Counted from the stretch's first letter, positions 44,672 to 57,189 are shown. The stretch is 64,000 bases of DNA from Ectobius pallidus (GCA_964059195.1 CAXKWD010000003.1:199850174-199914173); one strand, 5' to 3'. Made by a program: numbers and translations. The notes: generated from the letters alone by a model not told the origin.

Positions 44672-45854
44672 CGTTTTTGAAGTAAAACTTCTTTAGTGGC
44701 GGTAGAGGGCAAATCGGGAAAATCAGTCACACTAAAACCGTCACGAAATCAGTCACAATCAGTCACACTAATACCGTCACGAAATCAGTCACAATCAGTC
44801 ACACTAAAACCGTCACGAAATCAGTCACACTCAAAATTACTTACATGTTTCGGTGCGGACTGCACAGAAAACAATCAACTCAATGATTAGGAGTAATCAA
44901 AGGAAATTTTTCAGACCTTACTTCCTCAATGGCAATAGACAATTCCTAAGCAATCTAAAGGTATATTATATATTTTATGGAACCCGGAGGTTCATTACCG
45001 CGCAAATCCAAAATTAAAAATCCAAAATTAATAAATACAAATTTCCAAAATTTAAAAAAACAAAATAAAAAATTAAAACATCCAAAAATCCAAAATTTAA
45101 TAAATAATAAATTCCACAACTTAAAAATAAAAAATTAAAAAAATTAAAAATACCAAAATTGAAAAACTAAAATACAAAATTAAAAAATCCAAAAAATAAA
45201 AAAATCAAAATTTAAATAATCCAAAATTAAAAAATTCAAAGATCCAAAATTTAAAAATCCAAAAATCCAAAATTAAAAAAATTAAAAAATAAAAAATACC
45301 AAAATTGAAAAATTCTAAAAATCCAAAATTTAAAAAAACTAAAATACAAAATTAAAAAATCCAAAAAATAAAAAATTCAAAGAATCAAAATTTAAATAAT
45401 CCAAAATTAAAAAATTAAAAGATCCAAAACTAAAAAATCCAAAAATCCAAAATAAAAGGATTAAAAATACAAAATTAAAAATTCCAAATTTCCAAAATTT
45501 TAAAAACAAAATTAAAAATTCCAAATTTCCAAAATTTTAAAAACAAAATTAAAAATTATAACATCCAAAAATCCAAAATTTAATAAATAATATAATAAAA
45601 AATTTAAAAATCCAAATATCAAAAATTTAAAAAATCCAAAAATAAACAATTCAAAGATCGAAAATTTAAAAAATCCAAAATTAAAAATTCATAGATCCAA
45701 AATTAAAAAGTCCAAAATCCAAAATTAAAAAAGTCCAAAAACTCAATATTAAAAAGTCCAACAATGCAAAATTGAAAAAATCCAATAATCAAAAATTGAA
45801 AAAATAAAATAAATAAAATAAAGTTTTACTTCTGTCGCGTGGCGTTCCACGCAC
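44672..45854 (-). repeat. GCGTGG-hairpin / AT-rich minisatellite repeat, copy 3, with RTE tail inside
   Basis: On the minus strand it begins GTGCGTGGAACGCCACGCGA then AGAAGTAAAACTT (45854-45821). An AT-rich minisatellite of ATCCAAAATTTAAAA-like units follows (45822-45004), then the end of an RTE LINE (AVMNLRVP-stop region, about 45000-44915). Last is the TTGATTACTCC block ending in GAAGTTTTACTTC. Three 36-bp tandem units (44724-44831, each starting CAGTCACACTAAAACCG) lie in it. Confidence 0.65.
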
Positions 45855-45984
45855 TCTTTTTTTATCATTCTGTCTGATTTTACCCGCGATCGCTCGCGCT
45901 ATTAGATCGGAACTAACAATTGTGTATACATTTTAATAACTCGCGTAGAAAATTGTTTTTCTAGCAATGCCTTCCTCGACATAT

Positions 45985-47180
45985 GTGCTTCATAATTTCC
46001 AAGAGTTAGCTTTAACATTGTATCACAGACGTGTCAGCAGAGGTAATATTAACAAAGCAGTGCATACATCCTGTGTAAGTTGACGTTACAGCTCTTGAAA
46101 AATGAACTGGTTGGAGTTTATCTAAAATTGCATTTTTATTAAACGTCATAGTTCGTTGAAATGTTTCGAGATGTTTCACTTCATCTTCGCTTGTAACGCT
46201 GCCACCCATTCTGACTAACTGATCTTGAATAAAATTGTCTTTACGAATAATGATAGCTTGGGATTTATCGGTGTTCACAATCAAGCCTATCTCAAGGAGA
46301 TGTACAGTCGGTCAAATAAAAAACGTCGGGCGGTATTTGATTAAGTATCACGAACGATCATATGCGCATGTACAGGAAGACTTAAGGTTAGGTTCACACA
46401 CGCCTCTTGTCTATCCATGTATTTTCTTGATTATGTAGTCAGTTTTGTTCCAAAACAAACATGTATAGAAGGCTGTGGCTATATGCCTCAAATCCGCCAT
46501 ATTCTTGGTTGCAAATTTGTATAATATTAATAATTAATAGATTCGCGAGGAATATGTTTATTCAAGGAGCATTTTTTAAAGATTTTATTTTATAATACCG
46601 GTACTTCTAGTGCAAAATCAATAACTTACGCTCAACTTCTGCAACCAATCTTAGCATCGAAATACGCGTCCGGCCAGATCAACGTTTGCTATGAAAACTT
46701 CCGGTTGCATTATAGTAAAGTTTCCACCTCTGTGCTGCTCTTTCATAAATATGGAACCTTCTCGCTGCTTCAGAGACCGAAAAATGCAGGTCAATTACAG
46801 CCCTAACTACACTTTCTCTCACGTTAGCATTTGTATGTGGCGATGACACAAAGCAAAATGAATTATGACAATGCATTAAGTTGAATATCGTGTGTTGCGC
46901 TTTCCGCGTTGTTAATTTTTTCCCTCCGTGTTCATATTTTCCCTCCTGTCCCATGGCCTCATATGTTCCGAAAATGACCTGTATTTTGTGTTTTTTATAG
47001 GAAACTTGTGAACTAATGCGTCAAAACTTTAATTTTAACAGCATACGAGTCCCGACGTTTTTTATTTGAACGACTGTACTGCAGTATTTACTAGAACTAA
47101 GGCTGCTTCAAGCTCTTTTCTAATAATTGCAATATCATTTACAAAACATAAAGCAGTGAAAGCCTGCCGTATGCACGTCC
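45985..47180 (-). pseudogene. LINE reverse transcriptase fragment, split by a Tc1-like element
   Basis: The minus strand reads FVNDIAIIRKELEAALVLVN-type text at 47079-47180 and, after the insertion, GLIVNTDKSQAIIIRKDNFI at about 46180-46300, matching RT palm and following regions (the catalytic pair is degraded). Stops are present. Confidence 0.7.
46305..47076 (-). mobile_element. Tc1/mariner-type element, internally deleted
   Basis: The TIRs CAGTCGGTCAAATAAAAAAC / GTTTTTTATTTGAACGACTG are flanked by TA at 46303-46304 and 47077-47078. On the minus strand a helix-turn-helix remnant reads VRAVIDLHFSVSEAARRFHI then RAAQRWKLYYNATGS, the transposase DNA-binding region. The catalytic domain is gone. 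772 bp, inserted in the LINE. Confidence 0.85.
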
Positions 47181-47352
47181 ACAGATCTGTCGGTTAGCTC
47201 ATCAAGTAAATACCGTACATTTCCGCAGATAAGATAGTTGAATCATAAAAAATGGCCCCAAAATCCGGGGTCGTCTTGTAGGACGGATGCAAAACAATTA
47301 AACTGAAATTTATATGAATTAAAACCATTATAAAATTATGTATTCTGATGTC

Positions 47353-47819
47353 GGGGATGCGTTCAATCCGCTCATGCAGCGGGCCCGGGTTCGATTCCTG
47401 GTCGGGACAAGTTACCTGGGTGAGGTTTTTCCAGGGTTTTCCCTCACCTGTAAGACAAATGTCAGGTGACTTTAGGCCCTTGTGTTCCCCGGATATCATC
47501 TGGCCGTCATTATCATCTTCAGCCCATCCTCGCCTTGTTCTGAGTGAGTGTGTGTGTGACTGGTGTGTCTCGTCCTATGTGTTCGTGTTGTCTCGGAGGT
47601 GGCCCCGGCATTGGGCTGATCACTCATCCGGGGCGGCCCTCCATGTCCTTGTCTGGTCAAAAAAGTATGTATGTGATCCAAAGGTAATCCCTCTCCCGAC
47701 AGGTCGCGGCCTTTTAAGGCCCGGGCGGCTTGGGTCGCTTAAATCATAAACAGGGAGAGGTTAAACTGCGACAAAGCAAGAAAGAAAGAAAGAAAGAAAG
47801 GAAGGAAGGAAGAAAGTAA
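47353..47819 (+). mobile_element. long tRNA-derived SINE with (GAAA)n tail
   Basis: The head has B box GGGTTCGATTCCTGG near 47387. A 400-bp body follows, then (GAAA)n/(GGAA)n at about 47782-47815. The 13-bp TSD GTATTCTGATGTC lies at 47340-47352 and 47820-47832. An older element with CGTCTTGTAGGACGGATG-type sequence surrounds it. Confidence 0.85.
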
Positions 47820-47832
47820 GTATTCTGATGTC

Positions 47833-49705
47833 AAGATTAAATTAGCTTGACATATTAAGATGTTAGGTACCATTTGCGGGCAAATATAAGCCGCGAAATA
47901 ACTCGAATTTCGTAAATAAATCCTCAATCGCCAAATAAAACCTATTTTTGTTTTTTCTTTCATTTTCCCTTATATACCGGCATGACCGGCATGTGTCTCG
48001 CATGGCAACGCACAATGGGAATATCGTTCCGTTCCATTGTGGTGCAACTGTGCTCAGAGACGTCATTTAATAAATTAAAAAATTAAAAAAGCAGATCGAG
48101 GAAGCTTTGTTCCGGTAAGGGTAGCCAACAGTTTTTTTAAGTAACTTTAGTTATTTTGCTCTAACTTCTACTACCCACCCTATGGATTATAATAGTGCGG
48201 CAACATTTTTGCGATCGAAACTTTTTGAACTTGTTTCGTAAACATAACTTCATAGGTTGATAGCTTGGAGGTCGTCTTATAGGACAGATGTATGTGTTAA
48301 AACTATAAAACTTTGACGAAAATATATGCCTCGTCTTATATGAAGGTTGATATTGACATGTATATTGCAATTTCACGTTCCAATTGATTTGACATGAAAA
48401 CCCAGCGTGTTGCACTTAACATTTTCAGATGTTAATTTGTTTTCCGGAGAAAATGGACATGTCAAGTTGATATCGGCTTTGTTTCGGGAATTTCCGGGAA
48501 ACAAAAAGCGATTGCCAGCTTAATCGGCTTTGGTTCGGGAATTTTCGAGTACACAAAAAACAGTCGACAGCTTCCTCAATATTACCGGGATCCATTTTGT
48601 ATTATGTGAGTATTTTGTATATCAGTTTTCTCAATAGTATTGCATCTACTTTTAAAATAATTTTTTTTGTCATACTCCATTGTTAAAAAATATGATAGTT
48701 ATTTTGAAAATATCAAGAGATCTATACAAAATTAGTATTTAAGAAAGTCATAGACAGTTAACAAGAAGATAATAACGAGTATATAAAACTACTCTCATTT
48801 TGTAATGTTGGCTGCCCTCTTCAGAGACGTTTTCTTTTTTAATGTTATTCATTTCTGTTCGTAACCGCGCCAACACATGTTAACCTAAACATTGTAGTGG
48901 AGACAGTTGTTAATTGGCAAACCACTTGACTTGTATACGTCAACAAGTTGATGATAAACATTTAATATATGTTAAGTGCAACATGTTGGTACTAAATGTA
49001 TATCCATGGAGCGCAGCTTTAAGTAAATAGAATCGCCTGCATTACTCCACATTGAAGAGTCACCTATGAAACGCGTGTGTACAAGTTCCTGTGTATGTAA
49101 CATCAAATCCGAAGTGTATGGATGACATTCTGGTTTCCTCTGACATCGCCAGCATTTTCTGCTGCCACGCAGCCACTCAGCCGTGTGAATGAATCTCATT
49201 AGCTCCACCCCAATCAACAGGTTAATGCCTCATCGCTTCGAATTTTCCACTTCATTAATAGGGCGTTATTTACGCTAGAAATATGTTTTAAATATTTAAT
49301 GTAGGTCAGTAATGGAGGAAAGTAAAAATCTGGTGAGTAAAATAGCATTTAGGCCTATTTTAACTAATTCTCACTTTCAATTTCCTGGTAATAAAGTCTT
49401 ATAGGAATACGTAGATAATTTCTTTTAAAAAAATTCTGATGTGAAATTCACATAACTTCCTCTGCCCAAATAAAATCGCAAGACACAATTTTACCCTAAT
49501 TATCCTATAAATACCTTTTCTTTGAATAATACGACTAAAAGCGCAGGCTATATAGGCCTAACAAACTTTTAAAAAAAGTGACTGCATACGTTTATTGAAC
49601 TTTCCGCCGTAAAGAATAATTTCCGAAATTTATCGAATATTTCACTCAGATACTTCATTGCTCTATGCATGGCCAACAATACATCTTTCGCACTTCACAT
49701 TCTTA
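47833..49705. other. repeat-rich DNA without a gene
   Basis: A possible MITE with short inverted ends (GTTGCACTTAACAT near 48407 and its reverse complement near 48968-48985) is visible. No coding signal otherwise. Confidence 0.35.
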
Positions 49706-50105
49706 TCTATATTATTAAAAGGAAGTGTCTGTCTTCCTCCGTCTGTCTGTCTGTCTGTCCGCGATGCCCAGCGAAATCTACTGAACGCAGAAAACTGAAA
49801 TTTTAAACATAGGTGGACTGAAGGGTCGGGAAATGCACCTCGAAGCCGGAATTTTAATTTTTGCTTTCGTTCGTGAGTTATGAGTGAAAAACAGGCAGAA
49901 AACGTGTATTTTTTGCGTTTTCGAAGCATCAGTTTTCAGTATATTTCAATGTCAAATCAATTACAGTAGGCTTTGGCTATTTTGTCATACCTTGGACATA
50001 AAACCATCGCGATCGCTTGAATCTTGTAGCTCACACTGGTCGATTCATTTGTTTTTAATGTCAAGGCGCGCAGACATATGAAATTTTCAACCTACACCGA
50101 AGAGG

Positions 50106-50156
<51 letters not shown>

Positions 50157-50603
50157 AGTGGGATAATCAATATAGGCCTAAATATGGTCAAACGTTGTTC
50201 GATTTGGACGAAACTCACTATACAGGGGTTTTCTGGGCCAATGTCCTCGAATCTGAGGTCGCTTTTACCAGGCGACGCTGTCTAAACGTGGTATGTAGTC
50301 CACGCGATTTAGGTGTTAATAAATATAATGATTTAACTATTATGCTCTTAATTTTTAATTCTTGAAATAATTATCGCGGGCGATCGCTTGATTTTGTAAG
50401 TCCATCCTGGACGATTCATTTGTTTAGAATATCAAGGCCCGCAGACGTATGAAATTTTCAATATAGACGGAAGAGGGATATTCAATATAGGCCTAAATAT
50501 GGTCAAACGTTGTTCGATTTGGACGTAATGATTTAACTATTATGCTCATAATTTTTAATTTTTAAAATAATTATCACGGGCGAAGCCGCGGGCACATGCT
50601 AGT
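49706..50603 (+). mobile_element. Helitron-like element family H3, with internal duplication
   Basis: It starts TCTATATTATTAAAAGGAAG then a GTCTGTCTGTC run, and ends with the hairpin GCGGGCGAAGCCGCGGGC-type sequence (CACGGGCGAAGCCGCGGGCA) and CATGCTAGT. A block of about 370 bp is duplicated: CGATCGCTTGAATCTTGTAG at about 50012 versus CGATCGCTTGATTTTGTAAG at about 50383, each followed by ATTCATTTGTTT. A (TAT)n run lies at 50106-50155. No Rep/helicase is present. Confidence 0.8.
50106..50155. repeat. (TAT)n microsatellite
   Basis: About 50 bp of TAT/ATT units inside the Helitron-like element. Confidence 0.95.
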
Positions 50604-50879
50604 ATAGAATAAGAGGCCGTGAAAGAGCGCGTATTCAGTTCTTCACCACGCAAGACAAACTTTCTAGAAACAGTGGGTGGCTTGTAACTACCCTTCAGAG
50701 AATTTTTTCGAAAAAAGTTTCAAATTGTACATGTACTTGCATAAAGTGTCATCGGTCAGTCAGTTGTTTTGCTAACAAACTGTCGGATTTGACGGCTATA
50801 AGTTTTGCTTTTTCGCAAATAATTGGCCTGAAAGAGGCTTTCCCAATGTTTGCTGCTGCAAAAACCACTCGAGTACGGC

Positions 50880-51300
50880 CTCAAAGCAATCCGGATAGTT
50901 GGAGTTCGGATAATTGGAGTTCGACTGTACTTTCATTTTATCGCTTTTTTTTTTATTCATAAGGATTGATCGTAAGTTTCCGTAGCACCTTACTGAATGG
51001 AAATTGGAAATAAAATGCCAGAAATTCGAAATAAAGTGCCGAAAATTCGAAATTAAGTGCCGGAAATTTGAAAAAAATATTCGGTTAATTCGAAATAAAG
51101 TTCGGTTAATTTGAAATAAAGTGCCGGAAATTCGTAATAAAGTGCGGGAAATTCGGAATAAAGTGCTGTTAATTCAAAATAAAATGAGGAATATTTAAAA
51201 ATAAGGGCGGTAAATTCAAATTTTTGCGCACGGATAATCCGCAAACCGGATAAGCAGCCCACGCATAATCGGGAGTTTGCTGCTATATACTTTTTTGTCC
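50880..51300. mobile_element. Tigger-like end sequences flanking a minisatellite
   Basis: AATTGGAGTTCGACTG at 50914-50929 followed by TA is a Tigger/pogo-style terminus (reverse complement CAGTCGAACTCCAATTATCC). Related text (GGATAATCCGCAAACCGGAT) lies at 51232-51252. Between them is the minisatellite at 51005-51225. The full element could not be delimited. Confidence 0.45.
51005..51225. repeat. 21-bp minisatellite
   Basis: About ten units similar to GAAATTCGAAATAAAGTGCC, several with TTAA replacing GAAA. The units diverge in order, so the array is old. Confidence 0.75.
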
Positions 51301-53399
51301 AGATTGTGAACTATAATTAAGTTAACAAATGTTTTTTAACATTACTTACCGGTATGTGTTATTTAGATTTTTACTACAAGCAATGTAAAAGTCTACACTT
51401 AAAAGAACTAGAAACTAATATTCTCAGTGATTTAATTTTAACCACTTACTACAACAAAATAAAATAATGTTTTCTGACAAATTTTGTATTTTTAAAGTGT
51501 GTCCCATCTGAGATATTTCAGATTGAAAATACCTGATTTTAGAAAAATCGCAATAGTCTATTTGAATACCCATTAAAAAGGGATGTAACTCTCAGGTCTG
51601 AAACTTTTTAGTGAAGTAGTATACTATGAACACTATAACCAGAAGAAAAAACGAAGGAGAGCCTTAGTTTTATCTTAAACATTTTAAATTTTAAAATTGG
51701 TTTTTATTTTGAAAACGTTAACATTTATCTACTTTTTCGTTTATTTACATTTAAGTAAATTATTGGTTGATTTGATATGGATTTTTTTACTAAAATATTG
51801 TATTAATCACGTACGCAAAAGCTTTAAGCAGACTCATCCAAAATTTATTCTTCATCCGCAATAATATACAATAACATAATAAACTGTTTCAAGATTGGTA
51901 AAAAATTTTACTCATTATGAGTTTAACGCATGATTGAACCTCCACCGGAAGTGAAGAACAAGTGACAGGCTTTGACCCATCTTGCTCCTTTTCGGTATGG
52001 AATTATTGTCAATCAATAATTTTAAGGTATTGAACTACTTTCAATAATTGGCTTTCTGCCGGATCCAAAATTCATTTTATACCGGTTGATAGAGCCAGCT
52101 CAATTTCTCCTGGTTGCTGTGAAGTCTTTCGTAGTTATAGAAGGCTCCTATTTGCTCTGAAGTATGCTGGATATCCAACCAACATCCGACAAAAGCGATT
52201 TGAACTTCCTGTAATTCGCCTTGATTTCATAGTATTGCCAGTATTCATTGCCAATAGAGCTGAGGGAAAAGTTTTTCTTTTTAAGAATGTAATTTTGTTT
52301 TATTTCAAAATTTTCATTAACTACTCACACACCTCAGAGTACTTTTACCATAAGAAATACAATTTTCAGCAATTGTCACTTGTACAACGTTTTTGTATTG
52401 TCTTGCTATTTTATACTATTTTATATTCTATACATTGTATTTGTGGGGAAATACGAGTAAACTGAAAAATTCTACTCTGTAGATTAACAGTTAATGTACA
52501 GGAAATCCAAATCCGGCATTCGCTTCCGTGCTATTGGATTTGACTGCCTTTAGAAGAGACAGTGCACAGTGCAAAGTGGGACTAGACAGAGTTAGCTATA
52601 AATAAAGCCCAAGGAATTGTTCTTTGTGTAACAAGGATTACAGGGATAGATGTCCATGTTGTAGCTCTACTTCCACTTTTATATTACAAAAGTTTGTGTC
52701 TGGCAAACACCTTGACCTCTTGGAAATTCTTGCGACGTCTCCATTCCGATCTCATTATATCCATTCTCTCCTCCATTTAACCCTTTCCAGCTTTTAACCT
52801 CCTCTCCACATAACGCAATAAGCTCATCTATATTTGTCATTCTAGAGAAGGAAGAGCTAGAGGGTGCGTTGTAAATAAAATAATGAGAGAGATTAAGGGA
52901 GAAGGATATAGGATGATGAAGTATATATATTAGGGCAAGGCATTTAATGACCACAAAATACTGAAAAAATTCAAAATAAAAAATCCACTTAAGACCTAAA
53001 ATAGTGAAAAATTGCAGAGAATTTTTAAAACGTAACCAATAAATTTGCTATTATTTCTTATAATTAGTTTTTTTTAAGTACTGAATTACTAAAAGCAATT
53101 TAATGGATGACAGTGCGAATGGATTTACATTATAAAACACACTTATTTTGTTACTAAAGAAGTAAGAAATTTATACTACTGTACTTGGACACCCTTAGCG
53201 AAAAATAAATTATTTCTGATCTGGGATGCCCATCAATTTGCCCTTATGAAATATGAGCCATTTAAAAAGAAAGAAAAAAAAATGTATTGCTACAAGACAA
53301 ACTGCTATTGTGTTTAACAATTAAGAGCAAAATAATTAAAATATACTTATTAACACTTTGCACGCGAAACATTCACAGGCCTAAACTAAACGATTGATA
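51301..53399. other. no recognised gene
   Basis: AT-rich DNA. A stretch at 51785-51850 (ACTAAAATATTGTATTAATC ... CAGACTCATCCA) resembles the arms of the 10.7-16.7 kb inverted repeat (about 16560-16610). A 91-codon minus frame at 52679-52954 has no recognised motif. Confidence 0.35.
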
Positions 53400-53948
53400 G
53401 GACTAATTAATGAAACAACTATAAATCCGGCTTTGAAGTGAATTCCACGATTAGAAAGCGCAGCATGGGAAGAATAACCTCAGATTCGAATTCCCTGGCC
53501 CAGAAAAACCCTGCATAGTGAGTATCGTCTAAATCGAACAATATTTACGCATTGAGACCTATTTCATTATCCCTCTTCCGTATGAAAATTTCAGATATCT
53601 GTGTGCCTTGACATTATAAACACATGAGTCGACCAACGTGGGCTTACTACATTTAAGCGATCGCGATGCTTTTATTTCCAAGGTATGACAAAAATAGACA
53701 AAGCCAACTGCAACTGATATGACAACTGAAATGTATTACTGAGAACTGATGCTTCGAAAGCTCAAAAAAGTGCACGTTTCCTTCCCGTTTTTCGATCATA
53801 ACTCGCGAACGAAAACTAAAATTTAAAATGTACTATGCCTGAAACCTTTGCTGGAGTGTACCCAATAATTTCTCAAAGTTTCATGGCGATCGGATGAATG
53901 GTGTAGTAATGCATAAAGGATAGACACATACATTCGTTTCTATATAGA
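53400..53948 (-). mobile_element. Helitron-like element family H3, 5' part, diverged
   Basis: The minus strand starts TCTATATAGAAACGAATG, followed by a CGATCGCCATGAAACTTTGA region and TTCGTTCGCGAGTTATGATC. It is collinear with 49840-50290. The 3' hairpin was not found. Confidence 0.6.
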
Positions 53949-54144
53949 TATATTAAGTACAGTTAACGCTCTTATTGCATATAAGACATATTGTGCACAC
54001 TTCATTGTTTAATCTTTAGGTCTCAGATTCTGTGTGAATGTCTGAAATGTTACTTATAACACCATTGTTCACACTCCGCCACAGGCGTGTTTTAGAACTT
54101 TACGCAATGACAATACATCTGCTCTGGTGCTGGCACATCATAAC

Positions 54145-54852
54145 TAGACTTGGGATTTTAGGTAAAAACCTATTTTAATCCTCAAGTGATATATGGACGA
54201 AAACTTGTATATGCATGTTTCATAAGTGTCTATGACTAAAACTGATACATTTATAGGACCTAAAACAGCCTATTTTTTGGTTAGAGCCTAATAGTACCTT
54301 TCTGCTTGTGTTTCCTCTAAAGTTCAAAATAAGTTATTTTTTTTTGTTATAAACTCTAACATTTATTTTCAGTTCGTACTACATTTTTAGCTCGGAATGT
54401 GCAGTACATGCCACATTTGTGACGTGGTTAAATAGTAAGGAATGTTTCGTCTTCAGTAGAAAAATTCCTTGGTATTCCCAAGAAAATGTAGTGTTTTTCT
54501 CCCGACTCCCACATCCAGAAAAAAAAGTAGTTCTCTGAATCACTGAGGGATACAAGGGGGTGAATATGCTAGCGTGCGTAGTTTCTGGGCGTTTCTGTAA
54601 TACAGGCCTTAGTAAAAGGTCTACATAATTCTGTGTACCATAGGCATATATCTGTGCTTTATCATGATTACTGATTAATGTTACTTCAATAAATATAATA
54701 TTCTGCATTGCAATTGAGATAATTCAGATAATTGGCAACTTAACGATTTTATAAGAGACTATTTTACGATTTTTAGAACCTATTTTCCAATTTTTAGCCC
54801 TATTTTAGGTACCTAATACAGCATTTTTAGCGACCTAAAAGTCCGAAGTCTG
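54145..54852. mobile_element. hAT element (TAGACTTGGGA ends), 708 bp
   Basis: The left end TAGACTTGGGATTTTAGG and right end CCTAAAAGTCCGAAGTCTG are inverted. The perfect 8-bp TSD ATCATAAC lies at 54137-54144 and 54853-54860. CCTATTTT motifs recur at both ends. No transposase. Confidence 0.85.
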
Positions 54853-54860
54853 ATCATAAC

Positions 54861-55333
54861 AACATTTCTTTCCTGTAAATCAGGATTTATTGTTTTGTAT
54901 GTCCGTTAAATTTCTTTTCTTTATCGCTCTTCAGGGTCATCCAATTAGCTCAGACCACGTGGTTTCTAATGACGCGTGACCGCGTACCTCTTCTGTTCTC
55001 GAAGGTACCGACTGGCGCATGCGCATGTAGTTGTTTACAAGGATCTCCTGCCATCTACAGAAGAGTTACAGAAATAATTTTTATAGAGCCAGTAGTGGAA
55101 GGTTTGATGAGTATCAATGGTGGTCGCATTTATACAACAGCAGCGTTAGCCGGTTGTACCCAGGTACAGTACTTAAATTGAAAATATTAGTAAACTATAA
55201 TTTCCTGCTTATATTAAACTTGAACATTTGAGGACATACCAGACGCATTGGCAAGAATATCAACAAGTAGTAGGTTAGGTTAGTTTCTTCGTTTATAATG
55301 GGGAACAAGGTGACCTGTATATATATATAATAC
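54861..55333. other. no recognised feature
   Basis: No coding signal or repeat boundary recognised. Confidence 0.25.
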
Positions 55334-56419
55334 ACTAGCTTAAAAGGCCCGGCGTCGCTCGGGTTTTGTATTTTGTAATTCGAAATTAACTTGTAAAGGA
55401 CTCAAACTCTATGTCGTTATATAGGTATGTAGAGTTCGAAATGAGGAAGAACGACTTATCACATTCAAACTATTCCCTCAGAAAACGCTTGATGTAGCTT
55501 TTTGTGGCTCATACAGGATGTAGAATTTTGCACCACATTGATTCTGATAGGGGTTCAAATTAGAAGAAACAGAAATTCCGGTAACATAAAACTGTATTGT
55601 CTTTGCGGAATATTTTGTTTCTCACTCTCATGTTATCATACGGGGCTGAAATAAAAAGAAATTCAATATCACTTCCCTCCCCAAAAACCTGGGATATTAT
55701 AATATAGCCTACATATTACCATACCCCGCATGGTATACTCTATGTCCAGGGCAGAAAATGTTTTGTGACTGCATTCCATTCTGCATTATTTTCGTGGATT
55801 TAATTCTTCAATATTTATTTACACCGATGAATTCTATCGATATTTTCTCTAATTTAATTATGTCAATTTCTTGCAAAAATGAGATCTATGCATTATTGAG
55901 CTCGGCTAGTCTTTATCCTTCGTATAATAAAAGTGCCAATGTCTGATGCTATTAATAGACAGTTTCAAAAACCTTAGAGGCCAATGTCGGAAGCTCTCAG
56001 CAAAAAATGTTACTTCTACAAAGGCTTCAAAGTCAGTTATCTCAAACGCAAGTTTTATTACATTGGCCCTTTTAGAACCAAGCCACAGGTCAGTGTCAGT
56101 ATCATTTACTTCCAAAGCTACCTGTGAACTCTGCCAACAATATACTGTTGTCATGAGAACTGTACATGGAATTTGACAATCTGTGCACAAATGTATTTCA
56201 TATCCTCAAAAACATTTGATTTTTGACATTTAAAATAATAAAATTATCGTTTCTTAGTGAGCACTTACATTATGAAACGAAGGCACTGTCAAAATTCCAA
56301 GTCTCTACCTATTATAGTTTAGGCTCGACGTTGATTCTCTGTCTGTCAGTCAGTCAGTCAGTCAGTCAGTCAGTCAGTCAGTCAGTCATTAAGTCAGGAC
56401 AAAGCCTTTTATATATAGA
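55334..56419 (-). mobile_element. Helitron-like element family H1, copy 2
   Basis: The minus strand starts TCTATATATAAAAGGC and a (CTGA)n run (56343-56388), and ends with the hairpin CCCGAGCGACGCCGGGCC and AAGCTAGTG. Collinear with 31854-32709 but about 230 bp longer, including an extra block around 55900-56170. Confidence 0.78.
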
Positions 56420-57189
56420 AGATTTGTTTCAAGGAACCCCACAACATCTCTTAATAAAAACCATCATAATCTAAAACCCACGCTTTATCGTTATTCCATC
56501 AAGTCTTCATTTGTTTAATTCCGTATAACTACATGTATTTATCTTGCTGTTGTTTTCATTCACAATTTGTTGTTTACTGTTGTGCTGTGTAAGAATATCT
56601 CTAAGTAATGTTAATGTACGATTCGTGTGTTGATAAAATTTGATCTCATGTGATTGTATCCTTATATACATCGTAAAGAACTTTCAGTCTGAAAACTACT
56701 TCCCGGAATTTTCTAATCTTATGTCCATTCCGTTTACAAGCAGTGAATTCTGTTTCCCACACCGTAAAGATGAAGATTACGCGGAGTATTTGAGAAGGAT
56801 CGAATCACCTTCCTTACAGACTAAACACGCTATTTCAGACCCTGACCAATTCGTGTGAACCGTATAAAAATAGCACGATAAGTTAAAACAACACAACATA
56901 TTTCGAGTCAGGCATAAGATTTTGTCCAAGTCAAAAAGCAAAGTATGTAAGGAATCAGGTTATTTAGCGATGGTTGCATACTCTGCTTAGGTTTATAGCC
57001 GTCGCTGTTTGCCGGAATTATGTTCCAAAGGAGATAGTTTACATACCTGCAAGCATATAGACATGGGACTGTCGCATGTAAACACACGTAACAACCCGCC
57101 AAATTGTGAACTTAAGTTCTGTTTCTCCCTGCAGAATATTTTATAGGACTATCTCTCTTATATCTGGTTATGAATATAAGCAATTATAT
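56420..57189. other. no recognised feature
   Basis: AT-rich DNA. No coding signal recognised. Confidence 0.25.

Noticed and set aside
44696..44890. 64-codon frame with NQSQSVTL repeats
   Set aside because: It is a translation of the 36-bp tandem repeat, not a gene.
45004..45822. AT-rich array considered as a CRISPR-like or origin sequence
   Set aside because: Units are irregular and have no unique spacers; an insect genome does not carry CRISPR arrays.
50078..50365. 95-codon frame with a Tyr run
   Set aside because: It is a translation of the (TAT)n repeat and Helitron DNA.
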